Shown: piece by piece, positions 25,264-34,400 of the stretch | Numbering within the stretch: position 1 is the first letter of the stretch | Layout: every line of letters starts with the position of its first letter | NCBI GenBank assembly: GCA_029338835.1 | Contig: JAQYBD010000057.1 | Span: 1-43,953 of the forward strand | Direction: 5' to 3' | Length of the DNA: 43,953 bases | DNA from: Selenomonadaceae bacterium | GTDB taxonomy: Bacteria > Bacillota > Negativicutes > Selenomonadales > Selenomonadaceae | Position numbers and translations under genes: made by a program | The notes under the pieces: generated by a model | Database searches by the model: none | Told to the model about the DNA's origin: nothing | Seen by the model: the letters and a program-made list of their open reading frames with translations, nothing else

Positions 25264-26583
25264 TCAGAAATTTCCCAGTACCCTGAGCCAGCCCTGTCTG
25301 GCATCGCGTACGTATTCCAGGTTGAGGAAATCATGTACCTTGAAGATCAGCCCGGCTTCGCCCATCTGATCCGCAAAACGGTACTCGTAGCGCAGGCGCC
25401 AGCGGGGAGCCAGCTGCTGAGCCGCGCCGAGGACGATGCGCTTGCGGCGCATATCGTAGCGCAGCTGCGCTTCCGTGCCGATACCGATGCGGCGGGCATA
25501 GCCCGTCTCCCAGCCCCAGTTTACATCCTGCGGCATGAAATCAAACTGCAGGAACCATTCGTCGCGCGGCCCGATCATGCGGCCGGCATGCAGGCGGAAA
25601 CGCAGATTATCCTGCTGATCATGGGCATCGTCATCCTTGCGGTCGATATCAAGCCAGCCGGTCAGGCGCAGACGATAACGATCCGTATCGGAACGGCTCA
25701 TCACCTGCATGCGTTCCGCTGGGGCAATATCCACGCGGCTCTTCATATGCAGGGCTTTGAAATCAGGCTGCGCGTCCAGCTCCGCAGCCAAGGTCCCGGC
25801 AAAGGCATCCTTATGGCGCGCAACAAAGGCCACCGGCACCCCCACCAGCTGGTCAACATGCTCCTGCATGAGCTGGCGATGATTGAGCAGCGTCATATTG
25901 GGGATCGTATCGGAGCGCATCGATAAATCCACCGTGCGCACCACTGGCAGGCGCGGATAAACCGTCAGATGGACAGTGGCCGTATCCCCGTCGGTATCGA
26001 CATCAAAATCCGCGCGGAACTCCGGCAGATGCTCGGACAGGAAATCATTCAGATGGTGCTTGAGTATGCCATTCGTCCAGTCAGTGGCAGCGACAGGAAG
26101 GCCGCTGAGTGCATCCGAAAACACCCCATCCACCTGAGCGAGGTCCTGTCGCACCAGTTTTTCAACACCAGGCGGCATGCCCTCCACAGAGGTATCGACC
26201 TCAATACGCCGGATGACATCCGACCAAGGCTGAAGGTATGCTGTCACGCGGGTCGTCTGCCCTGTATCGATATCGACAGCGCGCACCGTATACCCGACGA
26301 GGACTTTATCAAAAACCTGGCGAATCACTTCAGCCTGCGCCTGGCTGTCTGCTGCCACATCAGCAGTGGAACGGCCGAGCAGGAGCTGTTCCGCGATGAC
26401 CCGGACGCTCGTTTCCATGCGCTGCTGCACCAATGGCGGCATCCCGGAATCAGCCTCCACAACGGCCGTCACCGTCTCAACGCGCGCAGAAGCCTGCACC
26501 AGAGACGGCAGGAAACACCAGCAGGCGAGCAGCAGGAAAAGCCAACGCACCGGCAAGATTGACCCCTTCTTTCCATCCCTCAT
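25264..26583 (-). CDS. Unassigned exported protein, probable small outer-membrane beta-barrel
   Basis: I do not recognise a named family. The 439-aa product has a signal peptide (WLFLLLACWCFLPSLVQA) cleaved before SARVETV. The first half (about 30-280) looks periplasmic and alpha/beta, with POTRA-like stretches such as DGDTATVHLTVYPRLPVVRTVDL. From about residue 285 the sequence alternates polar and aromatic residues in strands (RYRLRLTGWLDID, WFLQFDFMPQDVNW, WRLRYEYRFAD, FLNLEYVRDA) and ends in phenylalanine, as outer-membrane barrels do. About 8-10 strands fit. It follows bamA by 34 bases, and ATG at 26583 has AGGTG 6 bases upstream. An outer-membrane role in assembly or lipid transport is inference. 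Confidence 0.7.
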   Translation of the reverse strand: MRDGKKGSILPVRWLFLLLACWCFLPSLVQASARVETVTAVVEADSGMPPLVQQRMETSVRVIAEQLLLGRSTADVAADSQAQAEVIRQVFDKVLVGYTVRAVDIDTGQTTRVTAYLQPWSDVIRRIEVDTSVEGMPPGVEKLVRQDLAQVDGVFSDALSGLPVAATDWTNGILKHHLNDFLSEHLPEFRADFDVDTDGDTATVHLTVYPRLPVVRTVDLSMRSDTIPNMTLLNHRQLMQEHVDQLVGVPVAFVARHKDAFAGTLAAELDAQPDFKALHMKSRVDIAPAERMQVMSRSDTDRYRLRLTGWLDIDRKDDDAHDQQDNLRFRLHAGRMIGPRDEWFLQFDFMPQDVNWGWETGYARRIGIGTEAQLRYDMRRKRIVLGAAQQLAPRWRLRYEYRFADQMGEAGLIFKVHDFLNLEYVRDARQGWLRVLGNF

Positions 26584-26617
26584 GCTCTGCACCTGTTTGC
26601 CATGCAGAAAAACAACA

Positions 26618-28582
26618 TCAGAACGAGCTGCCTACCGTAAAGTGTACGCGGCCGCCATCTTCGCCCCAGCCATAGTCAAAGCGCAAGGGTCCGATCGGCG
26701 TCGTCAGGGAAAGGCCCACACCGACACTGCCATGGAGATCGTCCGGCGTCAGCCCGCTGTTCCAGGCATTGCCCCAATCCGTGAACAAAGCACCCTGCAC
26801 TTTCTTCACGAGCGGGAAACGGTACTCCACCGTCCCAAGGAACATGTGATCCCCGCGGAACTGATCCTCGCGATAGCCGCGCAGCGAACTCTGCCCGCCG
26901 ACGCGGTACTGGTTGAATTCCGAGATCTCTCCGTTGCCATAGCCGTAGCTGGCGCGCAGGGCGAATACCTGCGCATGACCGGCGCGGATATAATGCTGTC
27001 CCTCGGCTGTATACTTCTGGAACGTAAAGTCGCCGCCGAGGCCGGCAAATTCGCCGGAAAGGCTCATGCGGCTGCCGCTCATCGGATTGTAGACATTATC
27101 GCGCGTATCCGTGACATTCTGGAACGTCACGCTGCGCGTCAAACCGAAGTTATTTGCGCGCCAGTCCGCATACTCTGGCGTGCTGCGATCCGTACCATCA
27201 TCGGAATGGCGCTTGTAGGAATCCCTGCGGTTGCGCAGCGTCAGGTAATTCGTCGAGTACTCGCTAAGAGGGCGACCGAACGTCAGCTCACCGCCGGAAT
27301 ACTTGCGCATATATGACTCGATGAGATCGCCGCTCGTATTGTAATCATCGTATTCATAGGTGCGGTTGTAGAGACGCAGCGTGCCGACCGTTTCTTTCTT
27401 ATCGAGCCAGGGACGACGATATGAGAACGTATAGCCCTGCGCATCCGTATCATCGCCGCTTTTCTCGTAGGTCAAGCTGACTGCATCGCCCGTGCCGCGG
27501 AAGTTCGTGTCACCGATAGAAACCATGCCGAGTACGCCATCCTCACTGGAATACCCAGCACCGATACCGAAAGAGCCCGTGCGCTTCTCCGTGACATCCA
27601 GTTCCATGACCACGGCGTTCGGGTCAACGCCAGGATTCATCTTGATATTGACATCTTCAAAGAAGCCAAGGTTATACACGCGCTGCATGCTGCGGCGTGC
27701 CAGCTTAGAATTGAAAGGCTCACCGGGCTTTTGACGCATCTCGCGCAGGATGACGCGCTCTTTCGTCTTCGTATTGCCCTTGACCTTATAGCCTTCCAGG
27801 ATACCCTCGTTGATCTTCAGTGTCAGGATGCCATCTTTGTCGATGTTCATATCCGTGATCTTCGCCAGGATGTAGCCGTCGCGGCGATACTGTTCCTGCA
27901 GGGCCGTAACGTCCTTATTGAGTTCACGGCTGTTGAGGATGGTCCCCTGCCTGACCGTGAGCAGTGAGAGCAGCGTATCCGAGCTTTCCACCGTATTGCC
28001 GACGAGCTTGACGCCCTTGAGTACAGGGTTCTCCAGCACATGATACGTGAGGACCACACCTTCCGGCACCTGCTCGAAAGTCGGATAGAGGTCATAGAAA
28101 TAGCCGGTATTGTAAATCTTATCGCGATCTGCGTTGAGTCCTTTGCTCGTGAACATATCGCCCGCTTTCATCGAGAGAGCGGCCTTGGCTGTGCCTTCCG
28201 TCAGAGAGGATGTCCCTTCGAAGACGACATCGACAACGGTCTGGCCTTCATACTGCTTCATGAGGCTGCTGACCGCTTCTTCTTGCGGACGTGCCTTGCT
28301 CCAATCCACGATACGCTCATCCACGGAATTCGAGCTGCTGCCCGCCGCCTTGGCAGCTTCCGCTGCAGCTGCTTCACCAGTCGCAGCAGGTGCAGCCGCT
28401 GCGCTGGCAGTCTCTGTTGCCGCAGCAGCTGCTGCAGCACTCGTTGCAGTCGCATTGCTCTGGACAGACGCAGCAGAACTTTCCGTGCCACTTTCCGCAG
28501 CCCACGAAGTACCGGGAACGGATGAGAAGCTCAGAGCCAGAGCAACGGCATAGGCAAGAGATCTATAGTTCTGTTTCTTCAA
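26618..28582 (-). CDS. bamA: Outer-membrane protein assembly factor BamA
   Basis: An Omp85-family insertase of 654 aa. A signal peptide (about 1-28, ending SWA) is followed by an Ala/Ser/Thr-rich spacer (about 30-85) and about three POTRA domains (roughly 110-340: VVDVVFEGTSSL, VLKGVKLVGNTVESS, LEGYKVKGNTKTKE). A C-terminal 16-strand-type barrel follows, with the conserved loop motif SLRGYRED near residue 565 and a terminal phenylalanine. Fewer POTRAs than the five of E. coli is common outside Proteobacteria. The start is TTG at 28582, with GGAGG 8 bases upstream. TamA is an alternative, but the Skp genes beside it favour BamA. Confidence 0.93.
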   Translation of the reverse strand: MKKQNYRSLAYAVALALSFSSVPGTSWAAESGTESSAASVQSNATATSAAAAAAATETASAAAAPAATGEAAAAEAAKAAGSSSNSVDERIVDWSKARPQEEAVSSLMKQYEGQTVVDVVFEGTSSLTEGTAKAALSMKAGDMFTSKGLNADRDKIYNTGYFYDLYPTFEQVPEGVVLTYHVLENPVLKGVKLVGNTVESSDTLLSLLTVRQGTILNSRELNKDVTALQEQYRRDGYILAKITDMNIDKDGILTLKINEGILEGYKVKGNTKTKERVILREMRQKPGEPFNSKLARRSMQRVYNLGFFEDVNIKMNPGVDPNAVVMELDVTEKRTGSFGIGAGYSSEDGVLGMVSIGDTNFRGTGDAVSLTYEKSGDDTDAQGYTFSYRRPWLDKKETVGTLRLYNRTYEYDDYNTSGDLIESYMRKYSGGELTFGRPLSEYSTNYLTLRNRRDSYKRHSDDGTDRSTPEYADWRANNFGLTRSVTFQNVTDTRDNVYNPMSGSRMSLSGEFAGLGGDFTFQKYTAEGQHYIRAGHAQVFALRASYGYGNGEISEFNQYRVGGQSSLRGYREDQFRGDHMFLGTVEYRFPLVKKVQGALFTDWGNAWNSGLTPDDLHGSVGVGLSLTTPIGPLRFDYGWGEDGGRVHFTVGSSF

Positions 28583-28621
28583 AGGTCAAACCTCCTAATT
28601 CTTTCCTTCATTCACACAGGC

Positions 28622-29197
28622 TTAGCGGCGCAGAGCCTTGCCTGCTGTCTGCATCAATTTCTGCATATCATCATCAGGAACCTGTGGCGCTTTCTGCGAA
28701 GCTGCCGCAGGAGCCGCCGGTTGACTTGCCGCTGGTTGTTCCGCCGTATGCGGCGGCGGCGGCGCGGAATGCTCCACAGGCTCTGCCGCACGGACAGGCG
28801 CTTCTTGCGGCACTTCCGGAAGCACGCCTGCTGTCGTGGGGACAGACGAATCCTCGGAAGAAGGCGCCGCTGATTCACGATCAAGAGCAGCAGCATCGGT
28901 TGTTTCCGTAGCAGGTGCTGCCAATGGTGGCGAAACGCTGGTCTGTACCAGACGAATGCCCAGCCAGCCGCCACCTGCGATCAGCAGAGCTGCCGCCGCC
29001 GGCAGCAGGCGGCGCCCCCACCGGTGCAAGATCCCACTTTCAGTCTCTGGCCGCGCCTGGGCCAGCTCCGCTTTCGCCAGCATGACCTTCAGCTCGCCCC
29101 GGACTTCATTATCTTCCTCCAGCGAATGCTCCGCCTTGCCCAGCCAGTCCCTGGCAGCACGGATATGATGCCTCTGCCTGCGGTTCTGGTCTTTCAT
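28622..29197 (-). CDS. Single-pass membrane protein with Pro/Ala-rich periplasmic tail
   Basis: Function not recognised. The 191-aa product has a charged cytoplasmic part (about 1-65, with a helical stretch RAARDWLGKAEHSLEE), one membrane segment (about 68-86, LLPAAAALLIAGGGWLGIRLV) and a low-complexity tail rich in Pro, Ala, Ser and Glu. It ends with a short helix, DDDMQKLMQTAGKALRR. The shape resembles anti-sigma factors, and a sigma gene lies just upstream, but there is no zinc anti-sigma HXXXCXXC motif. It has its own promoter (29301-29328), a strong ACAGGAGG ribosome site, and precedes bamA by 40 bases. A structural or spacer role is equally possible. Confidence 0.7.
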   Translation of the reverse strand: MKDQNRRQRHHIRAARDWLGKAEHSLEEDNEVRGELKVMLAKAELAQARPETESGILHRWGRRLLPAAAALLIAGGGWLGIRLVQTSVSPPLAAPATETTDAAALDRESAAPSSEDSSVPTTAGVLPEVPQEAPVRAAEPVEHSAPPPPHTAEQPAASQPAAPAAASQKAPQVPDDDMQKLMQTAGKALRR

Positions 29198-29300
29198 GGC
29201 ACATCCTCCTGTCTCAATTCATCATACCTACGATATAAAATCTCCCAAATATGCAGAATCCTGACAGGCCATATTGAGCTATAACAGGGAATACAGCGTT

Positions 29301-29328
29301 ATTATACGCGTTTTTCTTGCAGAATCAA
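29301..29328 (-). promoter_or_regulatory. Sigma-70-type promoter for the membrane protein gene and bamA
   Basis: On the minus strand TTGATT (29328-29323) and TATAAT (29306-29301) are separated by 16 bases. The -10 box is perfect. Transcription from it would give a leader of roughly 95 bases before the ATG at 29197. It lies just after the sigma factor gene. Confidence 0.65.
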
Positions 29329-29353
29329 TGCATTCTTACTATTTTGCTTCGAT

Positions 29354-29986
29354 TTACCAGTACTGCATGAAGCGCGACAGCATCCCACGCACGCGGCGGA
29401 TGCCACTCTTCTGCAGCCGATAGATATGTGAAGAACTGACCTGCAGGCTGTCTGCCATCTGTGCCGCGCCTTCGCTGCGCAGATACATCCCCTCAAGGAC
29501 TGCCCGTTCCTTGGCCGGCAGCCGTTCCATGGCCTGGTGAAGCTTGCCGGAAAGCTCATGGCTTTCCGCCTGTTCCGTCACCGAAGCCGACGTATCGATG
29601 AGATTTTCCTTGAGTGTGCCGCTGGCATCCTCAAGCTTCTCTTCCATGCAGGCAATATCGACACGCCCTTCCCGCCGCAGGAAATCCAGCATCCTGCCGC
29701 GTATGCGATGCACAGCGAACAGGCTGAAAGCCACGCCGCGCACATGATCATAGCGTTCCACGGCTTCGATGAGCCCGACGGTCCCTTCCTGTATGACATC
29801 CATGATACAGGGCAGATGCGCAAATGGCATGGCCTGTTTAAAGACCAGCGGCTGGTATGACTCAATGAGACGCTGCCGCGCTGCCGTGTCGCCTTCTTCC
29901 TTGAACGCTTGCCACAGGGCCTGCTCATCCTCCGGCGATAACAGCTGAACCTTGTTCAATTCCTTCATGTACTGCTCTAAACGCAT
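29354..29986 (-). CDS. Small sigma-70-family RNA polymerase sigma factor
   Basis: A 210-aa sigma factor with region 2 (SYQPLVFKQAMPF, then DVIQEGTVGLIEAVERYD and FSLFAVHRIRGRMLDFLRRE, about residues 45-110) and region 4 (LPAKERAVLEGMYLRSEGAAQMADSL with a helix-turn-helix, about 155-205). No full region 1 is present and region 3 is short. The pattern is closer to the SigB/SigF/WhiG-type or general sigma-70 family than to ECF sigmas. GAGGAGGTG lies before ATG. It sits between tamB and the membrane protein gene at 28622, inside the OM locus. Its target promoters are unknown. Confidence 0.85.
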   Translation of the reverse strand: MRLEQYMKELNKVQLLSPEDEQALWQAFKEEGDTAARQRLIESYQPLVFKQAMPFAHLPCIMDVIQEGTVGLIEAVERYDHVRGVAFSLFAVHRIRGRMLDFLRREGRVDIACMEEKLEDASGTLKENLIDTSASVTEQAESHELSGKLHQAMERLPAKERAVLEGMYLRSEGAAQMADSLQVSSSHIYRLQKSGIRRVRGMLSRFMQYW

Positions 29987-30018
29987 CGTCTCACCTCCTC
30001 ATGCCAGCTTTCTCATCA

Positions 30019-33000
30019 TCAGAAACGGATGCGTGCCTCCACGCCCACGATGTAATCATCGGCCTCCCGGTCAAGCGTGAGTCCCAGCCGGTCATTCATA
30101 TCGTACTGCACGCCAAAGCGGTGCATGTCGTTGCCGCCAATCTGCTGCACGTATTTGAGCATCACCTTGTCTGAAATATACTTGCCCATCTCGACATGGT
30201 AGACATCCAGATCCTGGTTGGATTCTTCATCATGATGGTCAAAATCTGAGCCGCTGCCGCGCGCAATCGTGAAGCGGTCAAGCCACAGCATATTGCGCAT
30301 GACATCCTCCACTTCTGACAAGAAGCTCATCTGCAGGCCCACCACCAAGAGGTCGCCGGCATCCAGATTGGCATTGCCATTCTTATACGCATCCCGCAGC
30401 GTGAGCATGCGGATGATCTCCGTCTGGCTCATTTCTGGCGATGAGGTGAGCTTCAGTGTCATATTATCGAGCGGGCCGCTCAAAGACAGGAACACTTTTG
30501 CCTGCGTCAGCCGTGTATCAGCCAGGAATACGATGCTCGGCAGGAAGGAGTCCACTTGGTTGAAATAGGCTGTGCCTTCCCGGATATTGAACGGCGTCTT
30601 GAGATAGCTTACCGTACCGCCGCGCTTGACGGTAATAGTCCCTGAAGTCTTTGGATGAACCGTTGAGCCGCCGAAATGCACTTTGCCAGTCAGATACATA
30701 TCATAAAGATAGGAGCTGTAGGCATGGACCTTGTCGCCGACATTGACATCCATGTCCAGCATCAGTTCCGGCAGGGAGCTGTCACCATCGGGGATGGACG
30801 GCACGGATATCATGCAGTTGTCCAGATCGATCGTACCTGCGAGCCGCGGCATCTCCTTGCCAAAGAACGTAGCGTTCTGCACGCTCAGGGAAGCATTGAG
30901 CGGACCGCGGAAGAAATCACATTCCACGTCCAGATCTTTGGCCTCCAGCGTGAACTGGTACTTGGAAAGCTTCAGCCCTGACATCTCCAGGGTTCCTTGG
31001 AGATTGTACGTACCTTCGCCCATTTTACCAGAAAATTCACGTACTGTCATGCTATTCCCGTTAAAATCGAACTGCATCGCCATATCGGTAATCGGTTTTT
31101 CCAAAGGCTTGAGTTTCATCGCCCCGGATGGAACCGCCACACTGCCATGAACCAAAGGATGGGCCAGCGTACCGGTAATCTTGAGATTGCCCTTGGTCGC
31201 ACCCAAAGCCCAGTCCACCTGATCCGAAAGGAAAGGCAGCAGGGAAAGATCCGCCTGATCCAGCTGTACATTGAGCTTGATCTGCTCATAATCGTCAAGA
31301 GGGTCATCCCCAGTGGAATAAAGCGCCCGCAGCGGGACAATGCCATGTGCGCTGGCCGCATATTCCTTTTGGTTGATGGTTTTCTTGACCTCGACATTAT
31401 CTACATTGACCAGTCCATTCTTGAGATGGAATACGCCGTCGAGCGAATCGAACATGGAGCCCTGGAAACCACCGTTGCGTCCAGAGATCGTGACATCGGC
31501 CGAGGGATTCCCCATCGTGCCGCCAAAGGTCGCATCGATATCCGCAGTGCCATGGACATCCCGCTCCAGGCCGGCAGCCTTGGTAAACATCCCCAGCGCC
31601 AGGTTGCGAGCGGTAAAAGTTGCCGCGACAGGGCCATCGATGGTCACATACCCTTGGGCCGCAAACGTGCCTTCCGTCCCCTGGCTGCCGGAAAGTTCAT
31701 CAATGTAGACAATATGATCGAGGAGATGCAGATTGAGCTGTACATCATGGATATCATAGCCGGCAACTGTTCCGGCGGACATCGTGCCGACAGCTGTGAG
31801 ACTTGGATTGTCATACGTGCCGCCCACATCAATGTCACTCGTCAGACGGCCTGCCACAACATCATTCTTGAGGTTCAATATTGCCGTAAGCGCATTGATA
31901 TCACCATCTTCCACCTTGACATGGCCGCTGGCATCGTGCGAAGACGTATCTACCGACAAAGCCAATGCATACTGGCCGCCATTCTGCTGGAAACCAAACT
32001 GATCGACACTCACCACATTGTCACGATAGCGCATCATGCCATGCACGGCCTTGAGTTCCTGCCCATTGAGCGTGACAGACGGCGCATCGAGTACGCCGTA
32101 AAACTCCGGAGCAGAGAGATTGCCACGGATCTTGCCGTCAAACGTACCCTTGCCGCTGACCGGATACGGGAATTTATGAGCGAAGCGCTCCATATCGATT
32201 TCATGAACGCTTGCATCCATTTCAAGGTTCATCTCGCGGTCAATCGTACCATTGAGGTCCATATCCACCATCGGGGAGAAAATATGGAAATCCTGCAGGC
32301 GCGTATAGCCGTCTTTCATGAAATAGTCGCCGTCCATGCCGGAAAGCAGGACGCCATTGTAGCTGCCGCGATAGAAGTGGATGTAGCCGACGGCATCCGG
32401 ATGGTCGAGCGTCCCCGTGAAATGAATGGTATTATCGACATTGCCGGTGATGGGCTGATTGGGGAAAGCCAGCGCAGCAATATCTTCCATGCGTGCGCCA
32501 ACCGTATCGACGCGCAAATCGATACGCCGCTCGCCTGCAAAACCCACGCGGCCGTCGACGTACCAGGTCTGCCTGCCGTCCTTGACCAGGGAGAAATCCT
32601 TGATGGCCACACCATCAAGACTGCCTTCCGCCTCGAAACGCAGGTCATCATACGGCTGCTTGAAAAGCATGCCGCGCGTCGCCGTGAATTTGAGGTCCAC
32701 CTGCGGATCCTGCATATCGCCATGGATTGTCCCTTTGAAATCACCAAGTCCCGACAAGTCAATCTGCGGTTCCAGCCTGCTGATGAGCGAAAGATCCACG
32801 TGTCCGCCATAAAAAGCCAGATCCAGTCTGTTCCCGCCCATGACCGAACCTTCAATGCCCAGGGTCGTATGATTTGGCAGATTCAAGCTGGCATAATCGA
32901 TCGTCAAATCCTGCCCCTGCGCATAGAATGACGCGTTCAGGCTTTCAATCGGCAAAGCTTTGTAGGAACCCGCTTGCAAAGAGGCACTGCCATAGACCTG

Positions 33001-34350
33001 GAGTGCTGAGGAATCCGTCCCCTGGCCAGTGGCACCGATGTCAAACGAAACACGTCCCTGTACATCCGCCAGCTGCGGCACGTAAGCCGCTGCCTGCTGC
33101 ACATCGACCTCAGAGCCGGTAAGATGCGCCGTATAAGCAAGGTCGCCAGCAGACAGTTCCAGTTCGCCCTGCACCCGGCCGCCAAATACCCCGACAGACA
33201 GTCCCTGTATATATACCCTGCCGTCTGCATAGCGCAGGTGGGCCGCAGCCTGCTGGAAGGGGATGCCCGCAGCCTCGCCCTGTGCGACTTTGAAATCACC
33301 ATCTGCCACAGGTTCTTTTACTGTCCCCGTCACGTGTGCCGTAAAAGACACCGCACCTGCATAAGGAATGTCGCGCAGCACCTGTGACGGATCGAACGAT
33401 TCCGAAGAGACATGCAGATCTAGATACGGCGTATCCGTATCCCAACGCACTTTGCCATCTGCATGCGCCCGTTGTCCATTGGCTTCCGCATCGGCAAAGA
33501 CCAGGGCTTCCGTATCGGTGAAGCTCACAAAGCCATGGATATCCCGGACTTCCGTGTCTTCAATCCTGACAGCGCCTTTTTCATATTCTGCTTGACCCGT
33601 AAAGGAAAGCTGGCTGCCGAGCCGCTGCCCGGCAAGCTTCACATGCGTAACCATGCCGCCTTCCACTTCAACGCCTTCCGGTATGATGCCCTCCGGCAGC
33701 AGGGGCAGGAGCTGTGCAAGATCAACCCCCTCCGCTTCCGCCTGGAAAATCTGCCGTTCCTTGCGATACGTACCGGAGAGTTTCAACGGCGAACCGAAGC
33801 TTTCTCCCGCCATGTCAATCTTCAAGACGGGATAATCGGCAAAGTCCAGCGTGCCATTCACCTTGCTGACCGTAACGGCACGCTCCTGCATAGATGCCGT
33901 GAATTCACCATCCTCCAGGCGCACGACACCATAGAAAGAGCTGCTGTCTGACGATTTCGTCTGGATATCCTCGACATTCCATGTACCATCATCGCGCTGC
34001 CGCAGATTGCCGCGTACGCCGGAAAGAGTGACTTCCTGCACGGCATGTGCAGGATCCCGGAACGCAGAAAACAGACGGAAGTCCACGCGGGCTTTATCCG
34101 CCCGCGCGATGCATTCCGCCTGTTTATCATAAATAGCCAGGTCGTGTATTTCTATTTCATGGTTGGAGGCAACGGTCACGGAACCGATTTCTACAGGGAC
34201 ACCAAGCGAATCGCTGGCTGCAGATGAAGCCGTCTGTTCCACTTTCTGCATAAAGGCGTCTGTCTGCACGTAATAATAAATCCCGCCCAGTACCAGCATC
34301 AGCACGCCCAGGAATGCACCGATGCCTATCCCGATAGTTTTCCGTTTCAT
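30019..34350 (-). CDS. tamB: TamB-like translocation and assembly module protein
   Basis: A 1443-aa AsmA/TamB-family bridge protein. One N-terminal membrane anchor (about residues 7-27, GIGIGAFLGVLMLVLGGIYYY) is followed by a periplasmic region built of repeated beta-strand units (for example VQEVTLSGVRGNLRQR). The conserved C-terminal DUF490 domain contains GTITVKRGGTVSYLKTPF and PEMSQTEIIRMLTLRD, and the product ends in phenylalanine. Such proteins form a hydrophobic groove linking inner and outer membranes and are implicated in phospholipid transport. AAGGAGC lies before ATG. It follows the TolC-family gene and the mla genes. Confidence 0.93.
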   Translation of the reverse strand: MKRKTIGIGIGAFLGVLMLVLGGIYYYVQTDAFMQKVEQTASSAASDSLGVPVEIGSVTVASNHEIEIHDLAIYDKQAECIARADKARVDFRLFSAFRDPAHAVQEVTLSGVRGNLRQRDDGTWNVEDIQTKSSDSSSFYGVVRLEDGEFTASMQERAVTVSKVNGTLDFADYPVLKIDMAGESFGSPLKLSGTYRKERQIFQAEAEGVDLAQLLPLLPEGIIPEGVEVEGGMVTHVKLAGQRLGSQLSFTGQAEYEKGAVRIEDTEVRDIHGFVSFTDTEALVFADAEANGQRAHADGKVRWDTDTPYLDLHVSSESFDPSQVLRDIPYAGAVSFTAHVTGTVKEPVADGDFKVAQGEAAGIPFQQAAAHLRYADGRVYIQGLSVGVFGGRVQGELELSAGDLAYTAHLTGSEVDVQQAAAYVPQLADVQGRVSFDIGATGQGTDSSALQVYGSASLQAGSYKALPIESLNASFYAQGQDLTIDYASLNLPNHTTLGIEGSVMGGNRLDLAFYGGHVDLSLISRLEPQIDLSGLGDFKGTIHGDMQDPQVDLKFTATRGMLFKQPYDDLRFEAEGSLDGVAIKDFSLVKDGRQTWYVDGRVGFAGERRIDLRVDTVGARMEDIAALAFPNQPITGNVDNTIHFTGTLDHPDAVGYIHFYRGSYNGVLLSGMDGDYFMKDGYTRLQDFHIFSPMVDMDLNGTIDREMNLEMDASVHEIDMERFAHKFPYPVSGKGTFDGKIRGNLSAPEFYGVLDAPSVTLNGQELKAVHGMMRYRDNVVSVDQFGFQQNGGQYALALSVDTSSHDASGHVKVEDGDINALTAILNLKNDVVAGRLTSDIDVGGTYDNPSLTAVGTMSAGTVAGYDIHDVQLNLHLLDHIVYIDELSGSQGTEGTFAAQGYVTIDGPVAATFTARNLALGMFTKAAGLERDVHGTADIDATFGGTMGNPSADVTISGRNGGFQGSMFDSLDGVFHLKNGLVNVDNVEVKKTINQKEYAASAHGIVPLRALYSTGDDPLDDYEQIKLNVQLDQADLSLLPFLSDQVDWALGATKGNLKITGTLAHPLVHGSVAVPSGAMKLKPLEKPITDMAMQFDFNGNSMTVREFSGKMGEGTYNLQGTLEMSGLKLSKYQFTLEAKDLDVECDFFRGPLNASLSVQNATFFGKEMPRLAGTIDLDNCMISVPSIPDGDSSLPELMLDMDVNVGDKVHAYSSYLYDMYLTGKVHFGGSTVHPKTSGTITVKRGGTVSYLKTPFNIREGTAYFNQVDSFLPSIVFLADTRLTQAKVFLSLSGPLDNMTLKLTSSPEMSQTEIIRMLTLRDAYKNGNANLDAGDLLVVGLQMSFLSEVEDVMRNMLWLDRFTIARGSGSDFDHHDEESNQDLDVYHVEMGKYISDKVMLKYVQQIGGNDMHRFGVQYDMNDRLGLTLDREADDYIVGVEARIRF

Positions 34351-34400
34351 GATTGCTGCTCCTTAAATATGGTCAATCTTTCCGTGCAGGGACAAAGAGC

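Noticed and set aside
28340..28500. Ala-rich repeat-like DNA in the 5' part of bamA, considered as a frameshifted or foreign segment
   Set aside because: The frame stays open and in phase with the signal peptide and the POTRA region; it reads as a low-complexity spacer.
30997..32931. A 644-codon plus-strand frame over tamB
   Set aside because: Rich in His, Ile and Arg with no recognisable domain and antisense to a well-supported gene.
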